Of a stretch of 64,000 nucleotides of DNA, positions 9,588-22,265 are shown one piece after another. Source of the DNA: Adineta vaga (Eukaryota; Rotifera). The position numbers were made by a program, and so were the translations under genes. The DNA lies in assembly GCA_021613535.1 (NCBI GenBank), contig CP075497.1, forward strand, positions 372,001 to 436,000, written 5' to 3'. The notes below the pieces were generated by a model that saw nothing but the letters and a program-made list of their open reading frames with translations, was not told the origin of the DNA and searched no databases. Every line of letters begins with the position of its first letter. The first letter of the stretch is position 1.

Positions 9588-11961
9588 TTTCAAAACTTAA
9601 TCAAGGAAATGTCGCGTTACGTGGACAAGCCGTAATGAAAACATGATTTAAGTGGGATGTAAAGAAGAGCACTGAGATTATAAGTTGCATAAAGATACTA
9701 TAGTGATGAATCAAGCGGCTAACTGTACTCAGTTCGAGGGTATTCGTAGCATCTTACTAATTTGATTGCGTCACTGAAGTATCTAAGCTACTACAATACT
9801 GTGAAGGTTGTTAACTATGCTGATACTACGGAACGTAATTAGGTGATTAACTGAAAAGTTGCATTCCGACTTTATACTGTAGGAGAATATAGCAAAGAAC
9901 TATGAATGATAATATATTATATACTCTGATTTCTTATTTGTGAAAGGTTTAAATCCAATAAATATTCACTTATTGAAACTTGTATAATACCAGATCAGAA
10001 ATAGTTATATGGATTTTTCGAAACGTTGTGATGGTAAGGAATAACTGTTATAGTAAGTTGAATATAAATATAATGTTTCTTGATGAGTTTTTTATTATAA
10101 AATAAAATGAATTTGCTACATAAAAACTAGTTGAGAGAAAATTCAAATATTAATGAATAATACTGCGTTTTTTTTCTACAAAGTTAGAATATGATAGATA
10201 TGGAGAAAAAAAATGTATTGAAATATTTCAACGAGAGAAAGACAATTATCTCAAGAAAAAGAACAATATTCATTGACATGAAATGAAATACTTTTTCTTT
10301 ATGTTATATTGTCAATAGTTTTAAATAGTTTGTATTTTCAACATATGACTGTAGCATATTAGATCATAAGATGGTTTTGTGCAGTCAGAATAATCTATTG
10401 AAAATAGAAAGATAAAACTAAAGAAGATATATTCATTTTAAATAAATATACAACAATACAAAATAGTTTTTTATGAAAATAATTGTAAAAAAAATAAGAA
10501 AAATACTTGTTTGCGATAATAGTTATTATCATATGTTAAAATATTAGTTTTATGGTAAAATCCTTGGACTTTTTCATTTTAGTATGTCACAATAAACGTT
10601 TCTCTAGGTATTTATATACTTTAAAAATAAGTCAAATAATAATTATCTGTTAAGTTCAATAAATAATTTTGGATTTTCAATTATTTCTACATTGTTAATA
10701 TGAAATTACTTTTTTTTTCAATTTATTCAGGAAGTATTTAAATAACTAATTAATTCAATTTTGATTCATTTTTTTATTTTCAAATCATTCATACTTTCTT
10801 TTGTTCTATTTATTATTAAAATAGAGTCATCATGCCCAATGAAATACAATGAAGTGCAAAAACAAAATTATCGTTTTACCAGTATTTTGTACGTTCTTTG
10901 AACTATTATTCTATGGAGTTATTTATAAATTTTAGATTCTACCTTTTCAGATTGATATTGCTTGAAAATTTTGATACCGTTTCGTAAAAATAGTTCATAT
11001 TTCAACCATCAATTTCACATGACTGACCTAATAAATCATATTACATTATTGAAGTAATGATTATATATGGAAGAATTTTAAAGCTGCAGTATACGAATGA
11101 TATTTACTTATATTAGTTATGAGAAAAACTTTTAGATTGAGAAGTGTAGCATCGGTGGTGTAGTGAAACTATTGATCTACTAACGATATTAATATCAAAT
11201 TAGCTGAATTCTACTCTCATAGATGATACAAATGAAAAACAACGAAGAGCAGAATGAATTGACAAGATTTTATCATAGAAAGTGTATTACAAAATGTCTT
11301 AATGTCTCATATTTGTATAAGAAGAACTCTGAAAAATTAATTAACAATAATTTTTTATATTCCTATTAATTTAATTTGTCATACTATTAACGTTCTGTTT
11401 ATTGGGAGCGATTCTCAAATTGATCAATCCAATGTTGGATTCAATAAGTGACGATCAGTATACTCCTATAAAAAAGAAACACTCATAAAATTTGCAACAA
11501 TTAACATTTTTTTCGACCGAAATCTGGTAAGATTTGTAAACCCTGAGTGTAGTAGAAAATATTTTTGAAATTTCTCGAATGGAGTATTTATTTGATTATT
11601 AGAAAGTATATTACTATTCTATCTAATTCAAAATATCTCTCTTTGTGATTAATCGTGTGATATCGAAGAATATGATGTAAGTTGTTTGGAAGAATCTCTG
11701 AGTTGTATTTCATGACAATCACGAATATATATAAATATTATGTTATAAATTATTTTTGAATATCCTATATACAATGCCAGTTTAAATAAAACATTTCGTC
11801 AAAGTTTCCATTTATTCAACGTAAATTTGTTTTTCTGAACGAAAAGTTCTCGTAAATTCCTCTTGTTAGATAAAAAGGAAATAAATTACTCAAAGTCATC
11901 ATCACGAAAAATATTCTCGATTTATTTATGGAAAGTTTGACAATTGGAATCTTTGTGAGAA
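9588..11961. other. 2.4 kb AT-rich gene desert
   Basis: I see no gene, RNA or repeat that I can support. The sequence is strongly AT-rich with many stops in all frames and no frame of useful length. Confidence 0.5.
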
Positions 11962-12013
11962 GAGTGGGTGTGGGTTAGACTTTACTCATAAGCCTCATCC
12001 ACACCCTCAAGAT
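11962..12013. repeat. Telomere-like palindrome, inverted copy of the 9.5 kb element
   Basis: GTGGGTGTGGGTTAGACTTT, then ACTCATAAGCCTC, then ATCCACACCCTCAAGAT. The reverse complement matches the 9523-9587 element except for one missing G-rich unit and a few substitutions. Confidence 0.75.
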
Positions 12014-12188
12014 TAACTATGGGTGAGGATCTCATTATCAATCATTCATACCCACACTTTCGTTCAAATCTCTTGAATCTAATTAATCAGTTTGAATTTA
12101 AGATACAATCCACTTGAAAAGCATAAAGAGTTATGAATATTTCTACGACATATTTTTAAAAAATGACAATAAATTTCATCTTATTAAT

Positions 12189-13955
12189 CTAAATAGTTGA
12201 ATTGATTTTCGTATTTCTCGGAATAAAATTTGTTTGAAAATCAGTGAGATCACTTATTTGATAAATTCGCCAATCATTTGAATATTGAAATTCATTAATA
12301 ACATCATTTGAATTCTGATCTATTTCGATAATTCTTGAATGATTAGCATCAGTTAGAATAATATTTCCATTTTGAATTTGTGTTGCATCTTGAAGCCAAT
12401 TAATATCTTCTAAAATCATATTTTGAATAATTTGAAAATCTTTATTTAAAAAAAGAAGTTCATTTTGTTTTGTATTACATAACATCCATTCAATTTCATT
12501 TTTTATCATTGATTTATATCGTTTAATTCCATGTGGACAATGAAGTCCTGAAAGTAAAACTTCAGATTTACCATTTTTTCGATTAATTTTTATTAATAAA
12601 CCTTGATGAAATAATGTAGCTAGAAAATAATCCGAATCAAGTATAATAGCTGAATTAATATGTGTTGTTTGATAAAGTGTTGGATAAATATAATGATGAT
12701 GATGAAAATCTCTTTGAACAAATCGTTTTTCACCTTTGGGTGTTAAGTTATATCCATGTTCAGTTGCATACCAATCATTTATTGTGTCACCATTAAAATT
12801 GATTTGTATAATTGCATCAATACCAGTACTGGTTATCAGAATACTTTCATTTTCTGCACGTTGAAGACTGTGTAAACAATTGAATGATGAATTTTCTATA
12901 CGTCTTATTTCTTTTCGACTGATTAAATTAATAATACTTATATAATGTAAACGATTATTTGCGATATATAAAATATTATTTTCGATAAAAAATCCTGCTG
13001 GAGCATCGAGATCTAATTCATAAACAATTTCGTTCGTATTCCAATTTATAATGATGAATTTTCCACCTAATGATGGTTCAAATCCTTCTTGATTTGTTTG
13101 AAGATCATTGATTCCTTTTCCCGTACCAGTAAATTTGTCGTTTTTGTTCGTGTTCTTTTTCCAATGATTTCTTAGTACATGAAATTGATCAGTAAGAAAA
13201 CTCACCGCAATATAAGTATGAAGATTATTTTTTCGTTTTAACTCATCGAATATGTCAGAAATATCATTTGAAAATTTCTCTTCATTTGGATATAATGTAT
13301 TCAACATGAATTGTATATATTTAGATATTCTTAGCTTTTGTTCAGATGTTAATTCTTCATGAATTTGATTGATCGAATGATGATAAGGTAATGAAGGAAT
13401 TTCTAAGATTTTTAAAATTTTCCCATACTGATTTAATAGGAAAGAACTTATAAATTGATACAATATAGTTTCATATTCATTGATTAATACATGTGTTATG
13501 TTAAAATATATAATATTATTTAATAGAAAAAGGATTGACATTAAATCTGATGCTCGAAATATGTTGACGACTTCTTCAATATTAACTAAACGAGATAAGT
13601 GAAAAAGACTTTTCTGATAATCTTTTGTGTAATATATATTATCAGATTTCATTATATCACCAATATCAAATTGATTGAAAAACTCATAGTATAATTGCAT
13701 TTGATCGTCATGTATTGATAAATCATTATTTAAATCATTGAAATAACCATGTACAGATGAAATGATTACCGATGTCTTATGGAATTTATTTAATTTATTC
13801 AGTATCAATAAATAAGGTAAGTGACCTAGATGAAGAGATTTATCAGTGCCAATACACCATAATACATTCGACTCTTCTGATTCTATGGGAAATTGAAGTT
13901 TGATTTTATTAAATTTTTCTTCGAAATTTATTTCACAATGATCAGAATTATCCAT
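12189..13955 (-). CDS. Tyrosyl-tRNA-synthetase-like domain fused to a beta-propeller-like domain
   Basis: A 588-aa single-exon protein. Residues about 30-255 resemble the catalytic half of eukaryotic/archaeal TyrRS-type class I synthetases. There is a HIGH-like motif HLGH at 42-45 inside SLHLGHLPYL, a Rossmann-like stretch (VIISSVHGYFNDLN), and a later YYTKDYQKSLFHLSRLV helix. I see no KMSKS loop and no tRNA-binding tail, so normal aminoacylation is doubtful. Residues about 265-580 switch to repeated short beta-strand blocks (for example ILYIANNRLHYISIIN and NIILTDANHSRIIEID), typical of NHL/SMP-30 or arylsulfotransferase-like propellers. The segment between holds a GTGKG stretch. The role is unknown. 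A non-canonical amino-acid ligase or carrier is one possibility. No disabling mutation is seen. Confidence 0.65.
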   Translation of the reverse strand: MDNSDHCEINFEEKFNKIKLQFPIESEESNVLWCIGTDKSLHLGHLPYLLILNKLNKFHKTSVIISSVHGYFNDLNNDLSIHDDQMQLYYEFFNQFDIGDIMKSDNIYYTKDYQKSLFHLSRLVNIEEVVNIFRASDLMSILFLLNNIIYFNITHVLINEYETILYQFISSFLLNQYGKILKILEIPSLPYHHSINQIHEELTSEQKLRISKYIQFMLNTLYPNEEKFSNDISDIFDELKRKNNLHTYIAVSFLTDQFHVLRNHWKKNTNKNDKFTGTGKGINDLQTNQEGFEPSLGGKFIIINWNTNEIVYELDLDAPAGFFIENNILYIANNRLHYISIINLISRKEIRRIENSSFNCLHSLQRAENESILITSTGIDAIIQINFNGDTINDWYATEHGYNLTPKGEKRFVQRDFHHHHYIYPTLYQTTHINSAIILDSDYFLATLFHQGLLIKINRKNGKSEVLLSGLHCPHGIKRYKSMIKNEIEWMLCNTKQNELLFLNKDFQIIQNMILEDINWLQDATQIQNGNIILTDANHSRIIEIDQNSNDVINEFQYSNDWRIYQISDLTDFQTNFIPRNTKINSTI

Positions 13956-14411
13956 TTAGGTTACTAAATATTGCGAGATTTTTTTAGGCAATATGAAGTC
14001 TATGAGAATCTAAGAGAGTACGAATACAATAGAGAAAACAAATATTCACATCTCTCAGCTTAAAATCATTCTTACTTGCATTTGAATAACATTTTATTTC
14101 AGAAAAGAAAGAATAGAGAAAAATTACCTTGGTAACTTCCAACTTCAAATATAACAAAATGTTTTTGTGTATTTTCTTTAAGAAAAATTCGTTGTTTTTT
14201 CTTTCTTCTCAGATGCATCGAAAAGAAGGGGATGAAACCTTCATTTCTCATACATTTCTTGTAGAAGGAGTTGAAATTATTAGAGTGTGGATGCAAGCAT
14301 AAAACATAATTATAGTATTTCTATCAACATCTATAATCGAAAAATAATTTTGATCTCTTCAATTTTTTTAGTGATATAATTCTTGTGTAATTTAGATATT
14401 CGTATATCGTT
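13956..14411. other. Intergenic region between divergent genes
   Basis: A 456-bp AT-rich stretch between the minus-strand TyrRS-like gene and the plus-strand B-box/Hint gene, so it probably holds both promoters. No other feature is supported. A 65-aa minus-strand frame at 14099-14296 looks accidental. Confidence 0.4.
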
Positions 14412-15662
14412 ATGTATTCTACTAGAAATTGCGATAGATGTAATCAATCAAATAAACAACGTAAAAGTAGTGTTATATGTTCTGGATGTCAAATTAGTTT
14501 TTGCAAGGAACATCATGAAGAACATCGAAAATCAATCAATAAAGATTTTGAAGATTTAATTCAACAGCATAATATTATAAGACAAGAACTATTCAATGGA
14601 AATAATGATGAATCTACTTCAATGCCGAACCTTTTGAAAAAAATCGATGATTGGGAAAAACAAATGATTACAAACATCAAAGCAACCGCTGCATCAAATA
14701 AAAGACGCATTACACAGATGATGAATGAGGAGAAGGATGAATTAAAAGATAAATTCAAATTAATAGCAACTGAACTGAAAACAAATCAATCAGATAATGA
14801 TTATGTAGAGCCAGATATTCAAAATTGGCAGAAACAGATAAATGAATGTAAACAAAAATTAGAACAGTTGCAGAAAGGAAATAATAATTTTATTGAAGTT
14901 GATATTAAGCCTCTAGATTGGAAAAATATCTTTACCATCTGTAAGAGGAGAGAAGTAAAAGTAATGACCAGAGTTCGTGAGGAGAAATCAACCGTACCGT
15001 TAACAAACCAGAGACGGGGTGCGATGCGAAACTACGAAATACCAATCGTTGTCGGTTCAAGATCGAACTTGAATGAAACCGAGAATTCAGATTATGATGC
15101 AAATGTTTGTTTTCATGGGGATTGTGATGTGTTACTGGCAAGCGGAATGACTAAACTGGTAAAAGATATTCGTAAAGGTGATCTTCTTGCAACTCCCACT
15201 GGATTAAAAGCTTCTGTTAATTATGTAGTCAAATCTTTGAGTACAAATACAAATGCTCTCATGGTTCGTTTTGACAACGGTTTAGTTATTACACCATGGC
15301 ATCCGATACGAATCAATAGTATTTGGAAATTTCCGAATGATATCGAGAAATTAAGTATAGTTGAATGTAAAGAAGTATACAATTTTGTTCTTGATAGTGG
15401 TCATATTGTATTTATTAATGGTATACAATGCGTCACATTAGCACATGGTTTTAAAGGAGATGTAATTGAACATCCATATTATGGAACTGAGAAAGTTCTA
15501 AAAGATCTTCTCGCTTTACCTATAGCCAAGGATGGTTTAATTGAAATCTTACCTAACTCAACTGTTCGAGATAGCGAAACAGGCCTTGTCATGGGAATAT
15601 CTCAAAGTATCAAAAGACCTTCTTGGAAACAACATTCTCATTTGGATATTTTCGTACAGTGA
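14412..15662 (+). CDS. B-box zinc finger / coiled-coil / Hint (Vint-like) fusion protein
   Basis: A 416-aa single-exon protein. Residues 7-38 form a B-box-like zinc site (C7, C10, C23, C26, C31, H34 or H35, H38). About 40-170 is a charged, predicted coiled coil, as in TRIM proteins. From C233 a Hint-type self-processing domain begins: CFHGDCDVLL, then a VKDIRKGDLLATPTG block, then block-B TPWH at 294-297, then VFINGIQCVTLAHG. After this come HPYYGTE and VRDSETGLVMG, which match what I recall of the Vint class found beside VWA domains. Hint domains cleave or rearrange the peptide bond before their first cysteine. Here that would release the B-box/coiled-coil part. The link between about 180 and 232 is polar and probably flexible. 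The fusion is unusual. The domain reading is by eye. Confidence 0.75.
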   Translation: MYSTRNCDRCNQSNKQRKSSVICSGCQISFCKEHHEEHRKSINKDFEDLIQQHNIIRQELFNGNNDESTSMPNLLKKIDDWEKQMITNIKATAASNKRRITQMMNEEKDELKDKFKLIATELKTNQSDNDYVEPDIQNWQKQINECKQKLEQLQKGNNNFIEVDIKPLDWKNIFTICKRREVKVMTRVREEKSTVPLTNQRRGAMRNYEIPIVVGSRSNLNETENSDYDANVCFHGDCDVLLASGMTKLVKDIRKGDLLATPTGLKASVNYVVKSLSTNTNALMVRFDNGLVITPWHPIRINSIWKFPNDIEKLSIVECKEVYNFVLDSGHIVFINGIQCVTLAHGFKGDVIEHPYYGTEKVLKDLLALPIAKDGLIEILPNSTVRDSETGLVMGISQSIKRPSWKQHSHLDIFVQ

Positions 15663-16317
15663 ACATTCTTAATTTTATTCGGAATAAAGTTTTGAATACA
15701 TTGATTTCTATTTTTCTTTTATCTATATATTGTCTTTTTGTTATATCGTTTCCTAATAACATTTGTGTAACACTTGACTTATTTCATTATAAAAGGAATT
15801 AATTGATCGAAACTACGAATGTGAGAATAAAACATTTGCCTTACACCAATATTCCTAGATCAGTATATAGTTTTTATTTCTATATACTTCTTTTGCTTCG
15901 GTTTTCATGAAGAAGGACACGAGAAATAAAACTTATTTGTATTGTTTTTCTCCTTCTATGGAGTAATAAGTTTGAGACTATTCATCTTTTATCAGCTCTT
16001 CAAAGAACTCAATCTACTTTTTCTCGTACAAATCTTGAGGGTGTGGGCGTACGTGTCGGATAGATATAGTACCCACACCCTCAATTCAGTTGAATAAAAG
16101 TTAAACTAAATCATAATAATATATGAATGAATAAATAATCGCAAAACATTATCTATGGCTCATCAGTATGAGAATATCATAGATCAATGTTTTATTATGA
16201 AAGAAAAATTAGAAAATCATATGAACGTGATAATAAAATACGCACGTATTTCTATTTCCTCTTTCATCACTGCACACAATGATGTCAATGATATTTTATG
16301 GTAGTAAAGAATATTAA
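15663..16317. other. Intergenic, with one telomere-like palindrome
   Basis: A 655-bp AT-rich spacer. The only structured element is the palindrome at 16032-16085. No gene or RNA is supported. Confidence 0.4.
16032..16085. repeat. Telomere-like palindrome
   Basis: ATCTTGAGGGTGTGGGCGTA, a core containing CGTGTCGGATAGATATAGTA, then CCCACACCCTCAA. The outer ends TTGAGGGTGTGGG and CCCACACCCTCAA are exact inverted repeats. Confidence 0.8.
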
Positions 16318-19300
16318 TTGTATGAAGAAGATACTAAAGAGATGTTAACAATCGTAATAACTACTTTGGCATCAGTTTTTACCTTAATATATGGACACGT
16401 TTTACTTTACGATACTGAAAATATTCAATCAATGGAGAAATTTGATTGTGTGTATCATACATATAATCCTGGAGAAGAAATTTCATATTGTCGTCGTTTA
16501 AATGAAGCTCGAAAAGTCAATAGAAATAAAAAAGAGTGTGAAAATCAAGGAGTGAAATTATTATTTCTTGATTTACTTCATGAAAATATTAATCCCAGTG
16601 ATGTTCTTCATTGGAGTTCCAGCGTAGAGATGGCTGATATGTATGCTCGATTTTTTCTTAATCGATCTTTAATTGAACATGATGACAATCAATTTCTATG
16701 TAATTGTACACAACCGGGAACATTTGGCAAATATTGTGAATATCAATTGACTCATCAAACAACATTATTCAGTGAAGCAATATACAATCAATTTACTCAA
16801 AAACGAAACGGTGATTCTTGGAATACTCAACGATATGGACAAATTCTCTGTTATGAAACTCTACCGTGTAATACAAGTAATCTTTGTCTCGATTGGCGTG
16901 AGATATGTGATGGTGTTCAGAGATGTGTTAGTGGGATTGATGAAGAAAATTGGGATAAATTAGAATTTAATGAATGTGAAGAAGATGAATTTCGATGTAC
17001 AAATGGAATGTGTATTTCAGAAAAATTTTGGCTTAATGGTGAGTATTCTAAAATAATACTTGAATATGACTGGTGATAATATTCATTTGTTTAGGCGACT
17101 ATGATTGTATGGATTGGAGTGATGAGATCTTTCAAGGAGGTGGAACATCATGTTCTTTTGAGCCAAACACAATTCAATGTGATGAACATGTGTGTCCACC
17201 AAACACGTATTCATGTGGTGATGAACAATGTGTGGCTTGGTCAGATCGAATGGCATTCCAACGTTCAAAACAAAGATTTGTCGAGTGTTTCAACAAGCGT
17301 AATTTGAACTATATGTGTGAAGTAAGTCTACGACAACCAGCATGGACACTTCAAAATGGATTATGTTGGCCAGATCCAAGTCACAATGATCTTCGATATC
17401 CTCCATGGAATCAAATGAATTTTACACGATTAACAAGTAATGAAAAATGTGAATATTTACTTCGATGTTTTTTATCAAATGGTTTTGAACGTGATTGTTC
17501 TTGCAACAATCAAAACTGTTCACTAATGATGAGAAATGAATGTCCACGAAGTGATCGTCTCGTTCTTTATCCACCAATAGGTTTAATTGATGCAAATATG
17601 GCATTTTTTTATAGCTTCACTCGATCTATTACAGATTTAACTGTGGAATTGGTCGCACTTGGTGGAAATCTGAAATGTCGTGGATGCCATTTGATCACTG
17701 AAAATTATTTTTCGATAAGCTATTCATATGTCATAGTTATGTATCCACGAATAAATTATTTTCTTTGTAATTCATATGCATCTCAAGTAAGTTATAAAGA
17801 TGTTTTATCACCTTTTCAATATGATAAATTTTGTTGGAATGAATCATTAACATTTAATGGTCGCCCATATGCTGTTTTTCCTGATGCATGTCCATATAAA
17901 CAAGAATGCATTTCACAATATCGAATTCGAGATGGTTTTAATGATTGTTTCAATAATCTGGACGAATTATCGACTTTTGAACACGATTATTGTAATGGAA
18001 ATATTAAACTATATCGTTTTCACTGCTTTAATAATGAACATTATTGCCTTCCATTGGTATGGTTAGGTACGGGAATTTCTCAATGTTCAAATAGTTACGA
18101 TGAAAAATGGTATGGTGTTAGCCAATTTGACCTGAAAAGTATTAAATGTTTTCAAAACCACATTGACGATTGTCAACGCATCAAAGAATATATTGAAGCA
18201 TCGTCGAAAATATATTCAGAAAATAAGACATCACAACAATATGCGTTAGGTGTCGATAAAATATCATTTCAATCATATTGTGATAGTGTTTGGGACTCAA
18301 GCGATCACACCGATGAAATATTTTCTAATTGTGTACATTGGGTATGTCCAAAGGATCAGTATCAATGTAAAACAGGACAGTGTATTTATCTCGAATGGGT
18401 ATGTGATGGAGAATGGGATTGTTCCGATGCATCTGATGAGGAAGGATACATACTCAATAAAGAGTGGTCAACTCATAATATACATCTACCCGATTTAAAC
18501 AAACGAATAAATGAATGTCGAACACGGTATAATGAAACACCATTTTCTAAAATATGTTCTACTACTTTTCAATTCGGTTGTTACCTATCTAAAGTATCAA
18601 GTCCATTAAATATTCAACAAAATCCTCCATGTATAAATATTACTCAAATTGGTGATGGTATTGAAGATTGTTTCAATGCTTATGATGAAAAGAATACTTT
18701 TTCTGTAGATTCAGATTTAGATAATATGTGGGGTTTCAATTTTCGTTGTGGAAATCTTACTAAACTTTACACACAAGTTTGCAATTCGGATTTGAAAAAT
18801 AATTGTACAGAGATTGTTTGCTCTAATCATCGTGATCAAGATGGATTCTGTTCTAATCCTCGAGATGTCATTTGTCTTATAAGTAATAAATGTGAAAAAA
18901 ATGCAAGATGTGATGGTAAACCACAATGTTTACATGGAGAAGATGAATATTGGTGTCCTTCGAATTCATCTATTGATGGAATTTTCTATAGAGGCTTAAA
19001 AAGAGCGACAATTTATGACGTTCGTAAAAAAACTAGTTTTATCTCACGATATCCACTCTTACCTCCACAACCAGTTATTCAACGGTGAAATAGAAACAAA
19101 ATTAATCATCGTATTTCATTGTCAACGTCTACTCTTACTCAACATTCTTTTCAATGTAATCGTGGTGTAGCTGTTTTTGAAGATAATAATATCATTTGTT
19201 TCTGTCCACCAGCTTATTATGGTCGTTGGTGTGAATTTTTCAGTGATCGTATTAGTTTTATTGTAAATATCGATCGAAAAACATTTCCTCAAATCTTATC

Positions 19301-21613
19301 TAAAACAACTCTCAAAGTAAGAAGTACACTTCTATTTAATAAGATGATAATTGATGCTCATGAATTACTATTATTTCTCAAATGGAGAATCTCAATACGA
19401 TAAAACGTAAATTTTATCTTCTCTATTCACGATCAAAACAAATGCTTATACATAAACGACGACGTTATTTTAATCAAAGTGATGTGAATAAAAATCATCC
19501 GTATTCAGTACATTTTGATATATTTGTTCTTGAAAAGAATAATTTTATTAAAGAAATTGGTTCTTGGCATTATCCAATATATTTTGATTATCTACCAGCT
19601 TTTCGTTTAGCTCTTGTATTACAAATTCCATCATGGTTTCAAAACATTACATTAGATCCTTGTTCACAAGTAAACTGTGGTAGAAATGCTTTATGTATGC
19701 CAATTTTTAATCAAAATTATTCTTACTATTGTTCATGTAAACATGGTTATTACGGAAAAAAATGTATGTTATATGAATCTAATTGTGATCAATATTGTTC
19801 AAAAGATTCATTTTGTCGAATTGATGATAATGGTTTGAATTTAATTCGTTCAAATCTTTCTTGTATTTGTCCATTGGATCGTTTTGGACCACGGTGTAAT
19901 TTAATCTACGATATTTGTGTATCAAAACCATGCTCTAATAATGGTGATTGTTTTCCTACATATGATTGAAGTGGAGAAATGTCTTACATATGCAATTGTT
20001 TAAAGCAATTCTATGGAAATCATTGTGAGAAAAGAAAAGCATTTGTTAATATTACACTGAACATTACAACAACATCGTCTGTTCTTGCAACAGTTATTCA
20101 ACTTTATGATATTGAAACATATTCTTTTCGACTTCTTCTTCAACATGCACAGGTGTATCATAGGTTACCATTAACAATAACTTATGATCATTCTGATTTT
20201 TATGCACCTTATCTAGGAATTCTCAAACTTTATCATGAAGATCTAGCACATCCACAATATTTTATCATGTACGTTTTACACCGAATAGTAATCACTATCA
20301 CTGAATCTCCAAAACATTGTCCAAACATTCTGTCATCATTATCCGAAAGTAAGTTTTAATTATGTATTGAAAAATTTTACTTAATTTCAATGGTTCGCTT
20401 TGTAGTTGCAAATCATTCTGAACTAATGATTTTTGGATATCATCATATTTGTCAAAAGTATCCCAATCTATTTTGTTTCCATGATGATCATTATCTATGT
20501 ATATGTGAATCAGATAATTATCGTGTCGAATGTTATAATTACGATCCTAACATTGATCATTGTGATGTTTGTCTTGCAGGTGGAAAATGTATTCACGGTA
20601 ATCAAATAGATTCCAATGATTTTCTTTGTCTTTGTCCTTCATGTTATCAAGGACATCGTTGTGAATTCAGTCTTCAGCCATTCGGTTTCACATTCGATTC
20701 ACTTGTTATTATATTTCCTTACAAAATTAAAGTCGTTTATTTCATTTTTGTCATTTTTATTTTTATTATTGGATTCTTTAATAATTTTTGTTCTCTCGTA
20801 ACATTTCAAAGACCTACTCCTCGAAAATTTACCGTCGGCAACTATTTGTTTGTAGTTACATGTCTAAATCAGATCGCTTTACTTTTTCTACTCATCAAAA
20901 TTATTCAAATAACTTTCAACATAACGGATATTATGTCTTGTAAAATAATTTCTTATCTTTCATCTGTCTCTACGCGTTTGACTTATTGGTTGACTAGTTG
21001 GATAACCATTGATCGTCTTCTCATTATTGTTTATCCAACTTCAATTGTTGTTAAAAATCCTAATCGAGCTATTGTTATAAGTGCGACTACGATGATCGTT
21101 CTTCTTGGTATGCATGTGCATGAAATAATCTATTATACAACTATTGAACATCTTTCCACCGATTCATCTGCTATGTGCGTGACAAATTTCAACTCATCTA
21201 CAATCTCAACTTACAATCGAATCGCTACTCTTACTCATTATCTCTTGCCATTTGTCATTCAAGTTATATCTATTACTTTTTTAATCATACTCGTTGCTCG
21301 TAGTCGAGCAAAGACAACCGGACAAGCAACGAGTTTTATCCAAGTATTCAAGAAACAGTTTCAAACACAAAAGGAACTCTATATTACACCGGTAATCATT
21401 GTTCTATCTGCTTTACCACAAATAATTCTTACTTTTACATTTGCATGTACTCAATTAACCGATTGGCAACAATATATTTTAATAGGAGCTTATTTATTAT
21501 CATATGCACCGCATATGCTTGGTTTTATTCTTTACGTTTTACCATCGACCGTTTACAAGAAAGAATTCAATAAAACATTATTCGGAAAAAGATTTTTTTC
21601 AAAAAATAACTAA
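16318..21613 (+). pseudogene. LDLa/EGF ectodomain fused to a 7TM receptor, with two in-frame stops and a frameshift
   Basis: A receptor-like gene. The likely start is the internal ATG at 16342, which opens a signal peptide (MLTIVITTLASVFTLIYG). The ectodomain has several LDLa modules (CxxW/DE patterns such as CDGEWDCSDASDE) and about six EGF-like closures (for example CFCPPAYYGRWCEF). It ends in seven hydrophobic helices (about 20700-21570) of rhodopsin-like type. Two introns are clear: 17039-17094 (phase 1) and about 20349-20405 (GTAAGT..TTTGTAG, phase 1). The frame is broken three times. A lone TGA lies at 19086-19088 and a lone TGA at about 19967-19969, where the reading frame and EGF pattern continue unchanged beyond each. 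A shift of frame lies near 19360-19390. So the gene is a recent pseudogene, or carries assembly errors, or is read through. A related N-terminal fragment lies at 57415-58288 and another at 55356-55700. Confidence 0.75.
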
Positions 21614-22265
21614 TGAAAAGAATAGCAAAGCGATCAAAATTCTAACGATAATCGAATAACAGAAATAACACTGATAACTTTTGTTGAATAAAGAATGATT
21701 TAAACTTTGTTTATTCGAAAATTTGAGTATAGTTAAAACAACGAAATGATCAACAAGAAAAAATTGTAGATCGTCATACTATAAGAAAATTGAAAGATGA
21801 CATTTTTAAAAGGATTTAAATGCATTTTTTTAATATTCTTTTTAAAATAATATATATTTTAAATGGTTGAAATGGATTATTTTATTTTCTATTTTTTTAT
21901 CTATATAGATGTAAGTATACACTGAAAGTATATCAAGATTTTGAATATTTCATACTGCAACTTTCCTTCAATCTGGAGAATATGCTGGTTAATATTCATT
22001 TAGTTTTACATTGTGTGATCGTTCTAATTTTCAAGAGTTGGAAGTTTCATTCGAAAATTTCGATGAGTCATTACTATATAGAAGAACAACGCATATTTGT
22101 TGGTAAAGTTTCTGAAGAAAAAAACTTCATTTCTTTTACGTAGAGAATATTTACTCATATAAAAGCGTCGCTTATAAATGTGTATGAAAACAGGACATAA
22201 AATCAATCAACTATACTTTATCGTTACATTTTACGCACTTTTTCTAAGTCAGCATCTATATAATA
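21614..22265. other. Intergenic AT-rich spacer
   Basis: A 652-bp spacer between the receptor and the first ADP-ribosyltransferase gene. I see no supported feature. A 60-aa minus-strand frame at 22024-22206 has no recognisable character. Confidence 0.4.
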
